Shown piece by piece: positions 39,954-52,179 of a stretch of DNA of 64,000 nt; within the stretch, counting starts at the first letter, position 1; each line of letters opens with the position of its first letter. Under the pieces are notes generated by a model, which worked only from the letters and a program-made list of their open reading frames with translations, ran no database searches and was not told where the DNA came from. The DNA is taken from assembly GCF_022458985.1 (NCBI RefSeq), contig NC_061774.1, positions 13,692,616 to 13,756,615 of the forward strand, read 5' to 3'. The position numbers were made by a program, and so were the translations under genes. This stretch comes from Mugil cephalus. Taxonomy: Eukaryota; Chordata; Actinopteri; Mugiliformes; Mugilidae.

Positions 39954-42900
39954 CAGCCCTATAAAGTCAGAATTATATGATCTTTATATGATGGTATTTA
40001 TTTAATTTGGGCACCCACGGGCAAAAATATAAATCAGCGCGTATGGTCACATCTGAGTTTTATCACTGAGCTCATAGTTAGTGTTGGGTTGGACTGGACT
40101 GAATCATGTTCCTCTTTGACTATGAACTCAGTAATTAACACTGTACATGAATTTACACACATCAGATCATGTCACCAAAATGTCAACATCATGATCTTCA
40201 GAGATGTTGTGGCAGTGCTGCTGTTGTGTTACTAGATTTATGTTTGACACAGATGAGACAATAGACACATGACTGTAGTTAAAATGAAAAAATGAGCAAT
40301 AAGTTTGTTGTGATTCTCCACATACAGGATTTAAAAGGTTGATCAGTAATAGGAGACATTTTAAAATGTTTCTAGCTTGATACACCTTCATGATGGTGTC
40401 TTAGAAATATCAGCTGTCAGTCTCAGAAGGAGGATGTTTCATTTAGTTCATCACACAGAAAAACACACTTGTTGAACTGAGGCTAAAAAAGGAAGAAAGT
40501 TGATACTGCCTCCCTTTCTTTTTTCTTCATATAACGAGAAGTTAGAAACAACATTGTGCACATTTCACACACTCTCCTCTGAGGCTGATCACTACCACAA
40601 CACACTGCTTTCTGTTGAGAGCAGGGTACATAGGTTTGACTTTGGGAGGAATTAGATAAAGTTTGAAAGCTGCTGAGTGACTGAACAGAGTGTGAAGAGA
40701 GAGGAGACATGGAAGCTGTGGTTGGACTGATGCTGATGATACTTGGAGTCTCCCATGGTGAGATATTGACGTGGTACTTTATTCAGGTTTCTAAAGATGG
40801 TTTAGTGGATGAGTGAAATGTTAAACGTCTTGTTAACTGGTTCTGAAAGGAGGTTTGAAAGTCTCACACATTCATCAAACAGTTTGATTGAGGACAATGA
40901 AGATGACATGATAGTCTATTATACACACGGCTTTAGTTTGTAACTTTCCACAAAGTGAAGACAGCTTGTCTCCCAAAATATCTACAGAGAAAAGATTAAG
41001 ATTGATGCTTTGTGTCTTTGAGGTTGTGACACAGACATGATCTCAGTGAATTCTTTCTAGTTTGGAGAAAGTCACAACTGAGAGATTTACACTTTGGAGG
41101 AAGGACAATAAACATCAGTCATGTATCAGAGACCAACTAAGGATAATAAATTATATTTGTGTAACTCTGCTGTTACATTGTGCTTCATGTGGCCTTGAGC
41201 CTCTGTAACTTTGTTGAGTAAACCTGAGGAACAAAACCAGTGACAGATATAATGCCTTATATGTCCTTGTTCCAACACTTCCTTGTAGCTACATACTGCC
41301 TACCCACTCTGAGTGACATATTCACATCTCTTAGTTTTATTGGTTGCACTACTGCTTCAAATGATTCTACATTATTAATCATTTTATTCACATTAATTCA
41401 TAAAATGAACCAACAGATAATTTGGTAGGTTTAACTCAGTTTGACACACACAGGTCTGTAATTACTGGTTGAATTCAACTAATGTAAAAACTCTGTTTAA
41501 CAGATTAATGTTGTTAAATGAATCACAGCAGTTTTCCAGCCACTGACCTGTGAAATGCTCAGCAGCAGAAATACAAGTTTGATTGATTGTTTAGTCTGAG
41601 AGAGAAAAACACACTAAGTCTGTTTTAGGTCAATGCATGTGACTGAAATATTGCAACAATTATGCTTCATAGTGGTAGAAATGAAATACTCTCAATGTTT
41701 TAATTCACAGGTGGAGAAACTTACTGTGATGGCAGACAGAGTGGAGCTCAGTGTTATGGAGCCTTGGGAGGAACTGTGGTCATCAGACTGATGGACAACA
41801 CCTTAGAAACATTTAGATGCAATGTGATAAAGGGATCATCAGTAATATTAAGATGGAGAAACAAAACGATAGGGACTAATGTGATAGAAGGCAGATTTCA
41901 GTTTAATCTCAGTGATGGAACATTTAGGATCAATGACCTGAGCAGGAATGACAGTGGTCAATACAATCTGAGAAGTTTTGACTCAAATGGAAAAGAATTA
42001 CAAGAACAGACTCTACAGTTGTTTATTGAAGGTAAAATACTTTTTTTTTTCTACTCCTGGGAAATTAAGTCATATTGACAGATGTAAATATCAAAATGTA
42101 TTTATTTGTGTACAAACAAAGATATCTTACATTCACTTACCAGTTTTTAGGTTCACTAGTGAAAACAAATATAACAGTCCTGAACTGAATCCTCCTTCAT
42201 TACTGTTACAGTCAGAGTCTAAATAATATACTTTATATTCTGCATGTTTCTGTATTTATTTATTAAGAGACAATTACCTTGTTATCAAAAGTCATCTGTG
42301 TGTGTTTCTCTCAGCTCCGGTGTCCTCTGTCCATCTGGTCTCTGAGTGTCTGTCCCATGGAGAGAAGAGGGTGTCCTGCTCCTCTGATGGAGGGGACAGT
42401 CCTCAGTACAGCTGGACTCTGGATGGACACTCAGTGACAGACGCTGAGCTCCTCTCTGGAAATGATGAGACTAACGTCATCACTCTGAAACAAGACGTCT
42501 CAGGACATCTGGTCTGTTCAGTCAGGAATCACATCAGTAATGTCTCCAGAGGAGAGAGGATCTCTACCTGTGGTGAGTGACAACATGATGAGAAATAACT
42601 TGGTAATCATGTTGGTGTCATAACATCAGTCATAAATGATCTTTGTTTGTTCATAGGCTTCATATTCATCAACTGCACCTTACCTAATGGGACACACATA
42701 TCAGAGTGGGTGTTTGAAGCCAATAACACACTGTGTATTAACCCAACTACTGCCCCTCCCACTAGTTTGGGTAAGTAGACTACCATAGTGTCAAACAAAC
42801 CCTCCAATCAAACTTTGATCAGTGATGAATCGTGATACATTAGTTAGTGAAATTTTACTAGGCAAATAAAATGAAAACAGAGTCTGGCAGGCAATCACTT

Positions 42901-45488
42901 TTTGGCACCACACCTGCAACACAAATTGTGAACTTTGGATGTGAAAGCGATCAGCCAACAGCCCTGCATGGACTACTGCAAAGAGGCCGAGGTTGGAAAA
43001 CGATTCAGTTTTGTAACGTCAGTGACGAAATAACGTCACATATTCGTGTTTTACTGTTGTTCACTACAATGTTAAAATCCATTTTTATTCACAGCTTGGT
43101 CTTGTTATGTTTGTGAATAAGCAAAGCTATTGAAGTCAGTAAACATGACGTCATGCTTGGGAAACGGGTGAAATAACCAGCAGCTAGTAGCTATTTGTTA
43201 AATGAAAAGCTTGAATGGCCTTCTGAGAGTAGATGCTACAATCCTCTATATTTTCTTTTTAGTAGGCTATCATCATGAAACAGAGCAAGAAGGACATTAT
43301 GTCCTTATTTAAAAAAAATTCTTTGTATTTTTCCTCCTTACTGTACATAAAGAAAGAGTGAGATGAGTGTGATTTAGATATAATGTGATTGTACATTTAA
43401 GCCTCATGCTGTGAAAAAGAATTCTGCGTGCAGCTAAATGCTTAGATTAAAAAAGTGTCATTGTGCAGATAAAAGTTTTATTTTATGCAAAAACTGAATT
43501 CTTATTTTACAAAAAGACCAACATGGTTTCAAGGTTTATTGCGCACATTTTATTTTATGTTTATTGAGACAAAGAATATTTGTCTCATTGTATTAATACT
43601 TAATGTATTTCATTTTGGTTTTAAAAATACTAAACTAAACATTTTGAACGCGTAAATACTGGCCTGTTTTGTCCTTATGTGTGCACCCCTGAAGAAACAC
43701 TGGCCTCACCTCGGCCTCATTGGTAATTATGAACTAGAAACGCCACTGCTGAGTAGGTATTTATTTCAGTCACTCTTTTTGGCTAAAAAGTTACTGAATC
43801 AATTTCAAGTCACTGAATCGTTTCGGATCGTGTTGTTCGAGATGAACCAAAATGGTCCTTGAAACGATTCACTGACATGAAATAGATTCATTCACCCCAT
43901 ATATGGACCCATATAGACACTTTAAAAGTGTTAAGATAAACTCTTATAGTGTTAATTTGGGTATGCTGATTTTACTGTGTAAGTCTGTTTTAGGTCAATG
44001 CATGTGACTGAAATATTGCAACAATTATGCTTCATAGTGGTAGAAATGAAATACTCTCAATGTTTTAATTCACAGGTGGAGAAACTTACTGTGATGGCAG
44101 ACAGAGTGGAGCTCAGTGTTATGGAGCTTTGGGAGGAACTGTGGTCATGAAACTGATGGACAACGCTTTAGAAATATATAGATGTGATATGATAAAGGGA
44201 ACATCAGTAATATTAACATGGAGAAACAAAACAATTGTAAATAATGTAATCAAAGACAGATCTGTCTTTAATCTCAGTGATGGAACATTTAGGATCAATG
44301 ACCTGAGCAGGAATGACAGTGGTCAATATGTTTTGAGCAGCTTTGACTCAAATGGAAAAGAATTACCAGAACAGACTCTACAGTTGTTTATTGAAGGTAA
44401 AATACTTTTTTTCTACTCCTGGGAAATTAAGTCATATTGACAGATCTACATCTCAAATTGTATTGATTTGTGTACAAACAAAGATATCTTACATTCACTT
44501 ACCAGTTTTTAGGTTCACTAGTGAAAACAAATATAACAGTCCTGAACTGAATCCTCCTTCATTACTGTTACAGTCAGAGTCTAAATAATATACTTTATAT
44601 TCTGCATGTTTCTGTATTTATTTATTAAGAGATAATTACCTTGTTATCAAAAGTCATCTGTATGTGTTTCTCTTAGCTCCGGTGTCCTCTGTCCATCTGG
44701 TCTCTGAGTGTCTGTCCCATGGAGAGAAGAGGGTGTCCTGCTCCTCTGATGGAGGGGACAGTCCTCAGTACAGCTGGACTCTGGATGGACACTCAGTGAC
44801 AGACGCTGAGCTCCTCTCTGGAAATAACGAGACTAACGTCATCACTCTGAAACAAGACGTCTCAGGACATCTGGTCTGTTCAGTCAGGAATCACATCAGT
44901 AGTGTCTCCAGAGGAGAGAGGATCTCTACCTGTGGTGAGTGACAACACGATGAGAAATAACTTGGTAATCATGTTGGTGTCATAACATCAGTCATAAATG
45001 ATCTTTGTTTGTTCATAGGCTTCATATTCATCAACTGCACCTTACCTAATGGGACACACATATCAGAGTGGGTGTTTGAAGCCAATAACATACTGTGTAT
45101 TAACCCAACTACTGCCCCTCCCACTGTCCCAGACACTAGTTTGGGTAAAAAGACTACCATAGTGTAAAATAAACACCTTCAATCAAAGTTTGATCAATGA
45201 TCAACTGTGGTACATTAGTAAATTAAACTTTACTAAGTAAATAAAATATAAACTCTCCTGTCACAGCTTCACCCTGACATGTGACATTTTTGTCTCTGAA
45301 CAGGTCACATGTCCAACAATGGTGCGTTGAAAGTAGCTGTGATAATTCTCTTGTTAATCGGGATTCTCATCTTTTTTGCCTGGAAGAAAAAAAGACGAGG
45401 AAAAGCTGAAGGCTCAGTTGTCCCACAAACACTGGAACCTCCAGAGAACTCTGTCATGATGGTTGAAACCAACAGTGTCACGTTATAA
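38800..45488 (+). CDS. Unit B: CD2/SLAM-like receptor with two V-C2-linker blocks and a short tail
   Basis: Alternative signal exons are 38800-38848 (MKVVFGLLLTLLGVSH) and 40709-40757 (MEAVVGLMLMILGVSH). Then come V1 41711-42031, C2-1 42315-42572, linker-1 42657-42770, V2 44076-44396, C2-2 44677-44934, linker-2 45019-45144 and transmembrane/tail 45304-45488. Every internal exon is phase 1 to phase 1. With one signal exon the sum is 1632 bases, 543 aa. The V domains lack the canonical disulfide (GTVVIRL; DSGQYNLRS and DSGQYVLSS), and each C2 has four cysteines. The linkers encode FIFINCTLPNGTHISEWVFE with two cysteines and N-glycosylation sites. The last exon has KVAVIILLLIGILIFFAW, with a lysine at the outer edge of the membrane span, and a tail ending ETNSVTL without ITIM or ITSM. 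No transmembrane exon follows linker-1 and no signal exon precedes V2. So this is one four-Ig gene or two units fused by unequal crossing-over. The ligand is unknown. Confidence 0.7.
39250..40460 (+). promoter_or_regulatory. Upstream module before the MEAV signal exon of unit B
   Basis: It contains both related blocks seen at 31000-31580 and 57940-58460 and leads to the conserved stretch just before the MEAV exon (cacactgctttctgttgaga near 40600, then ttagataaagtttgaaagct). A GT microsatellite lies inside. Promoter activity is inferred only from conservation and position. Confidence 0.45.
39905..39951. repeat. (GT)n microsatellite
   Basis: About 23 perfect GT units in the region upstream of the MEAV signal exon of unit B. 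It is absent at the matching place in unit C. Confidence 0.95.
42870..43975. repeat. Unclassified insert between the two Ig blocks of unit B
   Basis: The intron after linker-1 follows the unit C sequence to about 42865, and the sequence before V2 rejoins the family pattern at about 43983 (gtctgttttaggtcaatgca). Between them is about 1.1 kb not found elsewhere in the window. The right end has words like tgaatcgtttcggatcgtg and gaaacgattcactgacatga, typical of teleost transposon ends. No transposase frame and no receptor exon are visible. Confidence 0.4.
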
Positions 45489-46100
45489 CCTGCTGTGAAT
45501 AGTTTTGTGTCTGTATGGTTGTGAATATGTGGTTTACAGTAAAATTTCTCTTCTGACTTTATTTTTCAGAAAATCTTTTTTTTTTTACCATTAACATTTA
45601 GATTAAAGTCACATTTTTTGTAAGTGTATAGAAGGTGTACAGTTTTAATTTACAAATCTGAGGTTGTATCATATTAAACCACCTAAGATTTAAGTTGTAA
45701 ATTTGTTGTGTGAATACCACCGATACAGGTCACTTTCGGTAGTTAAAAGTAAGTCGGGAAACACATGGTTTTCTTTTTTGTTCTCCACTTAGTTATGTGT
45801 ATAATCAAATATATCCACATGAAACTCAGGAAAGTTACAGCATTGTTTTATGTTCATCTCATCTGATTATAAATTATGTAAAATTGTTCAAGGCCTTTAA
45901 AAGTAGGACCTTTAATTCAGTTGCATTCAAGTGTTGTGTGTATTTAAAACTTCCGTCAGTCAGTCAGACCTCAGATTTTAGATGGAGTAAAGTTCTCCAG
46001 TTATAGTCCAATTAAGGCAATAATTGTTTTGTTTTTTCTCGTGCATGTAAACGCACTGACTGACAGCCTCCCAGATGGCCCATCTGCCTTGCTGGGATTG
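45489..46100. other. 3' flank of unit B
   Basis: 3' untranslated region and AT-rich flank of unit B. No perfect AATAAA lies close to the stop; ATTAAA occurs near 45602 and 45674. No gene seen. Confidence 0.4.
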
Positions 46101-46108
46101 GGTCACAG

Positions 46109-46357
46109 CAGTGGCGGCTGGCCAATAGAGGGCGCTAGGGCACCGCCCCACCACATTACTTTGAATAAGACATAAAAAATGTAAATAAAATGAAATAATA
46201 AAATAAAATAATGTCATAACATGACATCATGCTGCTTTTGTTGTTTTCATTCATAGTACGATACCTTCGTATATGTTTGCTTGTTTTTTCTTTTTTGTTG
46301 TTATGTCTATTTTGGAATTATAGCCCTCCCTGAAGAAAACTCCACCAGCCGCCACTG
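46109..46357. mobile_element. hAT-type MITE, 249 bp, with intact inverted ends and 8-bp target duplication
   Basis: Ends are CAGTGGCGGCTGG (46109) and CCAGCCGCCACTG (46357), perfect 13-bp inverted repeats. They are flanked by GGTCACAG at 46101-46108 and 46358-46365. The interior is AT-rich and non-coding. Length, termini and 8-bp duplication identify a non-autonomous hAT element with well preserved ends. Confidence 0.9.
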
Positions 46358-46365
46358 GGTCACAG

Positions 46366-46804
46366 CCATGACCTTGTAGCCCTCCTCTTTCTCCCTCTTG
46401 ACTTCCAAGATCACAAGCTTACTTTCCTCTCTTGAGGCTTTGGACCATGGCTTGGATAATGTTCGCCATCAGGGCTTGATATTGTAATAATTTTTTGTTA
46501 ACCCGGTCTGGTCCGGTACCCACCGCAGACAGGTAAGTATGGAAGTAGATGAATCTTCATTTTAATGAATTTAATTAAGGGACGCCTGCAGCCCACAGGG
46601 CAACAAGGGCAGCTCCAGCAGGCCAGGCAGGTACTCCACCATCCTGCAACACCAACACTGCAAACAAGCAGAACACACACCACACAAAGACACACTGCAC
46701 ACAGGAACCACTGCACAGCAACTGAACTGGAGCACTACACACAAGGGGAGCTACAAATCACACTGGCTCCATAGGGACCACTGCAAACATATGCGGGTCA
46801 AACT
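46366..46804. other. Unassigned intergenic stretch
   Basis: Low-complexity CA-rich sequence (cagaacacacaccacacaaa near 46670) leads to the hairpin at 46805. It is probably the left edge of a repeat. No gene. Confidence 0.35.
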
Positions 46805-46844
46805 CCACTTTTGTCACTAGGGCTCCCCCTAGTGACAAAAGTGG
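46805..46844. repeat. Perfect 18-bp stem hairpin
   Basis: CCACTTTTGTCACTAGGG at 46805-46822 and its exact reverse complement at 46827-46844 enclose a 4-base loop CTCC. It sits at the left edge of repeat copy 2, while copy 1 at 32616 has only one arm. It may be two element ends joined head to head or a fold-back terminus. Confidence 0.9.
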
Positions 46845-49800
46845 GGTTTGTAGAGCGCTGCACGGACAGTAAATTGCTCTAAAAGGAGACCGCTAGCACA
46901 GTTACGTCAATACATTAAAATCCTTTCTTAAAACGAAATAATATTGACACGGACATTAACTAACAGGACAACACACAGGTAGTTTATATGAATATAATTA
47001 AAACCAATGACTTATCCTGCCCTGGCCTGGGGACGAGACCCACTCGTGGGGTCTGGCCGATGTGGGGAGTTGGGCTGCTCAGCTGGCAGACTTGGAGCTA
47101 CCTAAAGGATGTTTCTGACCTCCTCTCTTAATACAGGACTGATCAACACGACAAACTCCCTTACTCAGCTGTCTTTACTGCCGGCAGCACTGTAAGCTGC
47201 GAACAGCATGTAGTATATGGTCTTCTTGTTTTTCTCTTCTGTCCCTTTTCCTGTTTTGGGGGTTTGCGAAGTGTGTACAAAGTTTAAAGGTCAAAAGATC
47301 ATTTCCCAAATGCCAGCTCGTAAAACTAACTAGATGTAAGGATATAATTTCTTTGTTTATGAATGGGGGTTTTTGGGGATGAGCGTCATATATAAGGTGA
47401 CTGTTGGAGCGAAGATAAGACTTGTCAGTGGTGATCACTTCTTTCTTCAGCACATCAATACACAACAAGCACCCAGCCGCCACAGTGCCACTGCTCAAAA
47501 ACCGCTCAGGCCGACTGCTCCCCACGTCTTGCTGTCTGTCTTTTTTCTTCCCCACTGCCTCTTTTCTTTTCAGCTCCAACCCAGGTGAGTCTCCTCCCCA
47601 CACAGGTGGACCGCATCAACCAGTAATTGCACGTCCCTCTCCTGGAAGTTCCCAGCCCCGCATCACTCCCTCACTACAATGTTATGGGGTGCCGTTTGTA
47701 AATCTGCGCGTGTTAAAATGAACACGCAATTTTTCCCACATTTTTATATCACATTTAGTAAATGTTAAATCTAAATATGAATACTAAATCTAAATGTTAA
47801 ATTTTAAATCTAAATCTAATAAATATAAATGTCAAATATAAATATAAATGTCAAATATAAATGTTAAATATAAATGTTAAATGTAGCGCTTGGAGAAACT
47901 AAATATTTAGCAAACATGCTAATTGGCTCTGCCGTTCAGCGGAAGTAGACTACCAAAATAAAAGCTTCATTCTGAGCAGTGTTCTGGTGGGATCGTCACC
48001 GCGGCGCTGTCAGAGGTTCTCTCCGTGCTGCCCGTCACTGACTGACTTTATCTCTCGGCGACTCCTTCCAGCAGCGGTCCTTCGACTATCGTGGAGCTAA
48101 AACTATCTATCTAGCCAAAACTAGTAGCAGATGTAGCCGACGCTTTGCTAGATTAGTTAGCGATCAACGTGCTTCGTGAAAAGCGCATTTGCTTTGATTC
48201 TGCAGCGCCGTGCTGTCTGCTGTACATTTGCAATCCACATCATCTTAAAGCTAATGCTACTGTATCTGGACAGAAATGTCTCCTCAGGGCTTCACCAGCT
48301 CTGAACAAGGCCAAACTATTTAACATGTAAGAGTACACTCGTTTATATATTCTTAAACTTACTGTGTTGGCGTTTTATTTTATTTTATTTTTTATTTTAT
48401 TAACTGTACCAGGATCAACAAGTGTGGCAACACGAGGGATAATTTACTCAGTTATGTCTCAAAACTCTTTTCGCTTTTGTATACAACCGACAACGCCACC
48501 TTGGGTTAGGGCCGAAGGACCCGTATTAAAGGTCAATTACCAACTATTACAAAAGGACACAGGTTCGTTCAATCAGGGAGAATAGGAGACGGAGTTCAAT
48601 TATCACATACAAAAACTTTATTTTGGCACTCTAAAATAAACAAGGCATGGGACAAAATGAAAATAATAAAAAAACGGAGCCAACTGAGAAAAAGGATACG
48701 AGCTGGGGCTTACCGGCTGGAGGAGGAACCAACATGGGGAGTGACGTCCACAATAAAAATGAAAAGGGGAACACCCCACTCACAACCAAAAAAACGTGAG
48801 GAGCGCACAAAATAAGCAGGGACCACCACACACACACACACAGGGGACCAACACCACCCGGGGAAGAACCACCACCGTCCACCTCCAGGGAAAATAAAGC
48901 ACAGTTAACAGGGCTCACAATTAAAGGAAAAACAAACAATATCCCACAATATAAACGAATTAAAGAATAATCAATTAATACACTAAGGAATAATACAGTT
49001 AGATTAATCAAAAATCAAACAAATTAACAAACAGATTAAAAAGTCTCTGGCCAGAGATATCTACTCAACAGTAATCGTAACTAATCCATTTCTGACAAGT
49101 AACTGAGGGCTGAAATTAAGAAGTTTTCCCCCCCAAATAGAACGTAAATAATTACAATAAACTCCCAAAATGACACCTTACTCAAGCAAAGCAAACCACT
49201 TAACCAAAAAATAAATAACCACAATAAACTTTACTATTAATCAGAAAAAGAAACAAAATATAAATAAATGAATAAACAAAATTACACCACACCTTGAGAA
49301 TTGCATTTAAAACGCACACACACGTAAGCACTCACGCACACACACACACACGCACACACTCAATCTAAACTAGGGGCTGAGGGTCCGGACTGGGCTCGTA
49401 ATGTCCAGCACAAGCGGCAGCCACACACCCACGAACGCGCACCACCACACGTGCAATAGCAGCAGAAAACCCGGGCCAGCAGCGCGAAGCAGGTCGACCC
49501 AAAACGGCCGTCAAGAACCCAAAGTCAGGAGCAGCGAAATAACAGGAGCAGCGAAGTAGCAGTAGCAAGGTAGCAGTAGCGAAGTGGCGAGGCATCCGTG
49601 GCTAATCAGCCGGAATTATTCAGTGCCAGTCTTACTCTGCTTGGCGTCCAAACTACCGGCCTTTTATCCGGTCGGTTTCGGTCTCTACCAAAAAGGGAGA
49701 GGGGTGAAGAGGGTCGACGTAGCGGCGGGGGACAGCCACCACAACACCAACAACCAGCACTGTTAGAGGTAGAGGAGTGGAGAAAGGAGGAAGCTCAACA

Positions 49801-50815
49801 CCTGGCCAAGACAATTAGCAGCAGCAGCACACCGCAACTCACCTAAACGCCAGTGATGGCGACCCCAGTGCCCTGCCAGGACCGCGTGGATGCCGGATCT
49901 ATCGGAAAGGTTATGTTTGAATTAACTGACACTAACAAGTGTGGACTATTACCGGCATGCTAATGCGTGCCTACCTGTCCGATGCGGTGAGCAGCGGGGA
50001 CAACCTGGAAGTGGGCGGGCCGACGAGGCAGGAAGCGAGAGGACAGGGGGGAGAAACCTCTCCTACTTTTATCCTCTCTGTGTGACTAATGATTGGCCAG
50101 AGAGGGCAGGGTGAACCGGAATTATTCAAGACAGTGGTGCCTCATACCACTACACAAGGTTGCATCAACAACAAAATTGACCATCCCAATATTGAAGAAG
50201 TGATCTGGGCTTCAAAGACTGTGGTTCATCTTCTAAGACCATGACTGTGGAGGGTGGACTCAGCAGGTGCGTCATCCAGGAGAAGGACAGATATAGTTAA
50301 ACGAGTATATTGTGTCCAAATTTAATGTGTCTATTGATGCTTCCAGAGAACTTCATGAGCGATGATTGTGTTATTATGTGCACAACCAAAGGAACTGCAG
50401 CCTTGGTTACACACCTACTTTTTATGAACTGAAACCCAATGAGTATTCTGGAAATAAAGCATGTTCTGTCACCTGATATCTAAAGTTGGTGTCTGATTAT
50501 TTTCACACATCAAAAAGGACTATGCCAAATAATAGCATCACTATAATAATCATCAGATATAGGAACTGCATGTCATAGAAATATAGAGCATATTATTAGA
50601 TGACTGTGTCAACAACGTATAGTGTAATTGATGGATTTTGTATTAGAAATGTAGTGACAAAGCAGCAGTTTTCTTTACTTGGAACTGGTAACAGGCAGGT
50701 ACAGGAATGGGTAAGATGTCAGTAGCAATCACACAATTATATTCTTGTGTTTGAGATATAAACATGACGATTGACTTCATGAATGATAAAGATAGCATTT
50801 AATAGGTCAGAGTTA
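46812..50815. repeat. Unclassified repeat, copy 2, split by a solo LTR
   Basis: Matches copy 1 (32609-34440) over 46845-48422 and again over 50159-50815; the interruption is the LTR at 48423-50154. The AAATGTTAAAT-like tandem stretch is at about 47755-47882. Compared with copy 1 there are small insertions near 46890-47020 and 47215-47460. Confidence 0.65.
48423..50154 (-). mobile_element. Solo LTR of an endogenous retrovirus or LTR element, 1732 bp
   Basis: It starts TG and ends CA (tgtggcaacacgaggg at the left, cataccactaca at the right) and is flanked by 4-bp CAAG duplications at 48419-48422 and 50155-50158. Repeat copy 1 shows the empty site at about 33796. On the minus strand a GATAAAAG promoter-like box lies near 50073 and an AATAAA signal near 48610. 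The LTR is unusually long. The family is uncertain; a 4-bp duplication fits class I or spuma-like retroviruses. It is younger than the duplication of the host repeat. Confidence 0.75.
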
Positions 50816-52170
50816 TGGATGTCACGATTACTCGATTTCATAATTAATTGCGGTATTAAGTGCTACGATTAATTGATTTTAACGTTTCCTGAATACCGTC
50901 AGAAAATATCATGCCGGAACCATAGTTAAGGGCAACTCAAAGGGAACGAAAACAAAGTTACGCCACACCCACGTGTTGCCGAGCCCGCGTGTGTTGCTTT
51001 GTTTTTGTCCATGCAAGTTGCAGATGAGAGGTGTGTCTGTGGGGAAACTGGCAGAAGAGTTATTCCCCCCGACCAAACGTGTCAAATCAGTCGTGTTGCA
51101 ATATTTTGGACACAGAAAAAACGACCAGGGTGTCGTTTTTGAGGACGGCTTACCAGCATGTAGACTATGTTCTAAAATAATTGCAGTCAAAGGAGGAAAC
51201 ACATATAATGTCTTTCACCATTGCGGGACAACCACCCGTCTTTGTATGCCAAAATAAATTCACAGTAACGTTAAAGTACGTAAGTGTTTTTCTATCGTCC
51301 GATTGAATAAGTAGGAAATTAAATGTTCCGCGTGTCATTTGCAATGTATTGTGTACGAGTACGACACGGATTCGCCTTTCAGTGCAGCGTGAGGTCGATC
51401 GCTTCTTATTTGTCTTTTTTTTGTTTTTGTCATCGGACAGTCTCAGTGTCTGTGCAAGTGCCATGTGCGCCAGTGAACATTTAGCATTACCTCCTTTGCT
51501 TTCTCCTTTCATGTGTTCGTGCATTTTCATTAATTTTCAGGTTCAGTAGCTCTGACAAATTATGTGTTTATTATTTTTTATCTTTCAGACACACCAAATG
51601 GATGCACAACAAGATTTAGTTACATCTTCCACTTGCCAAATGGAGAATGTGCAACCTTCTTAACCTGAAGACTGCTTGTGAAATGTAAATTATAGCATTT
51701 CAATAACATAACCATGAACTCTGACTGGGGATGTCACGATAACAGTTTTCCTTAGTATGATTATTGTCAGACAATTTATCACGATATTACGATAATCACG
51801 ATTATTATGCGTTGATTTCACAACTATTCATATGTAAAATCACATGAACACTCATTGAAGTTTCCTTTATTTCTATCTGTTGATGCCCAAATATAATTTT
51901 ATTACTAATTATATGACCCAATATTTGTATTTGTATATTTAAGTATCTATTTATCTACGACCAATCATTAAACCCCAGGAGAACTGTTTAGAATATTTAA
52001 GTCATCAATTGTCGTCTATACCAGATGTTTATTTTTAATCGTTTTAATTATTTGTCTAATTTTATGTGGCCACTTATAAAACTTATCTATTATTTTGGTT
52101 AATTTATTTTATGTTTAAATTACAGCACAAATGTACAAGCACTGGATCAAGCTGGAAGCACAAGCCCAAC
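50816..52170 (+). mobile_element. hAT-derived sequence with BED-finger fragment
   Basis: Left terminus-like tatggatgtcacgattactc at about 50816 and a second tggggatgtcacgataacag at about 51727 resemble ends of one hAT family. The frame at 50973-51257 encodes QYFGHRKNDQGVVF, then CRLCSKIIAVKGGNTYNVF, a BED zinc finger of ZBED/hAT transposases with CxxC kept. The following histidine pair is altered, and the frame then ends. The part at 51530-51715 is the reverse complement of the right end of repeat copy 1 (34455-34640). No catalytic domain is present. Confidence 0.65.
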
Positions 52171-52179
52171 ATTTATACG

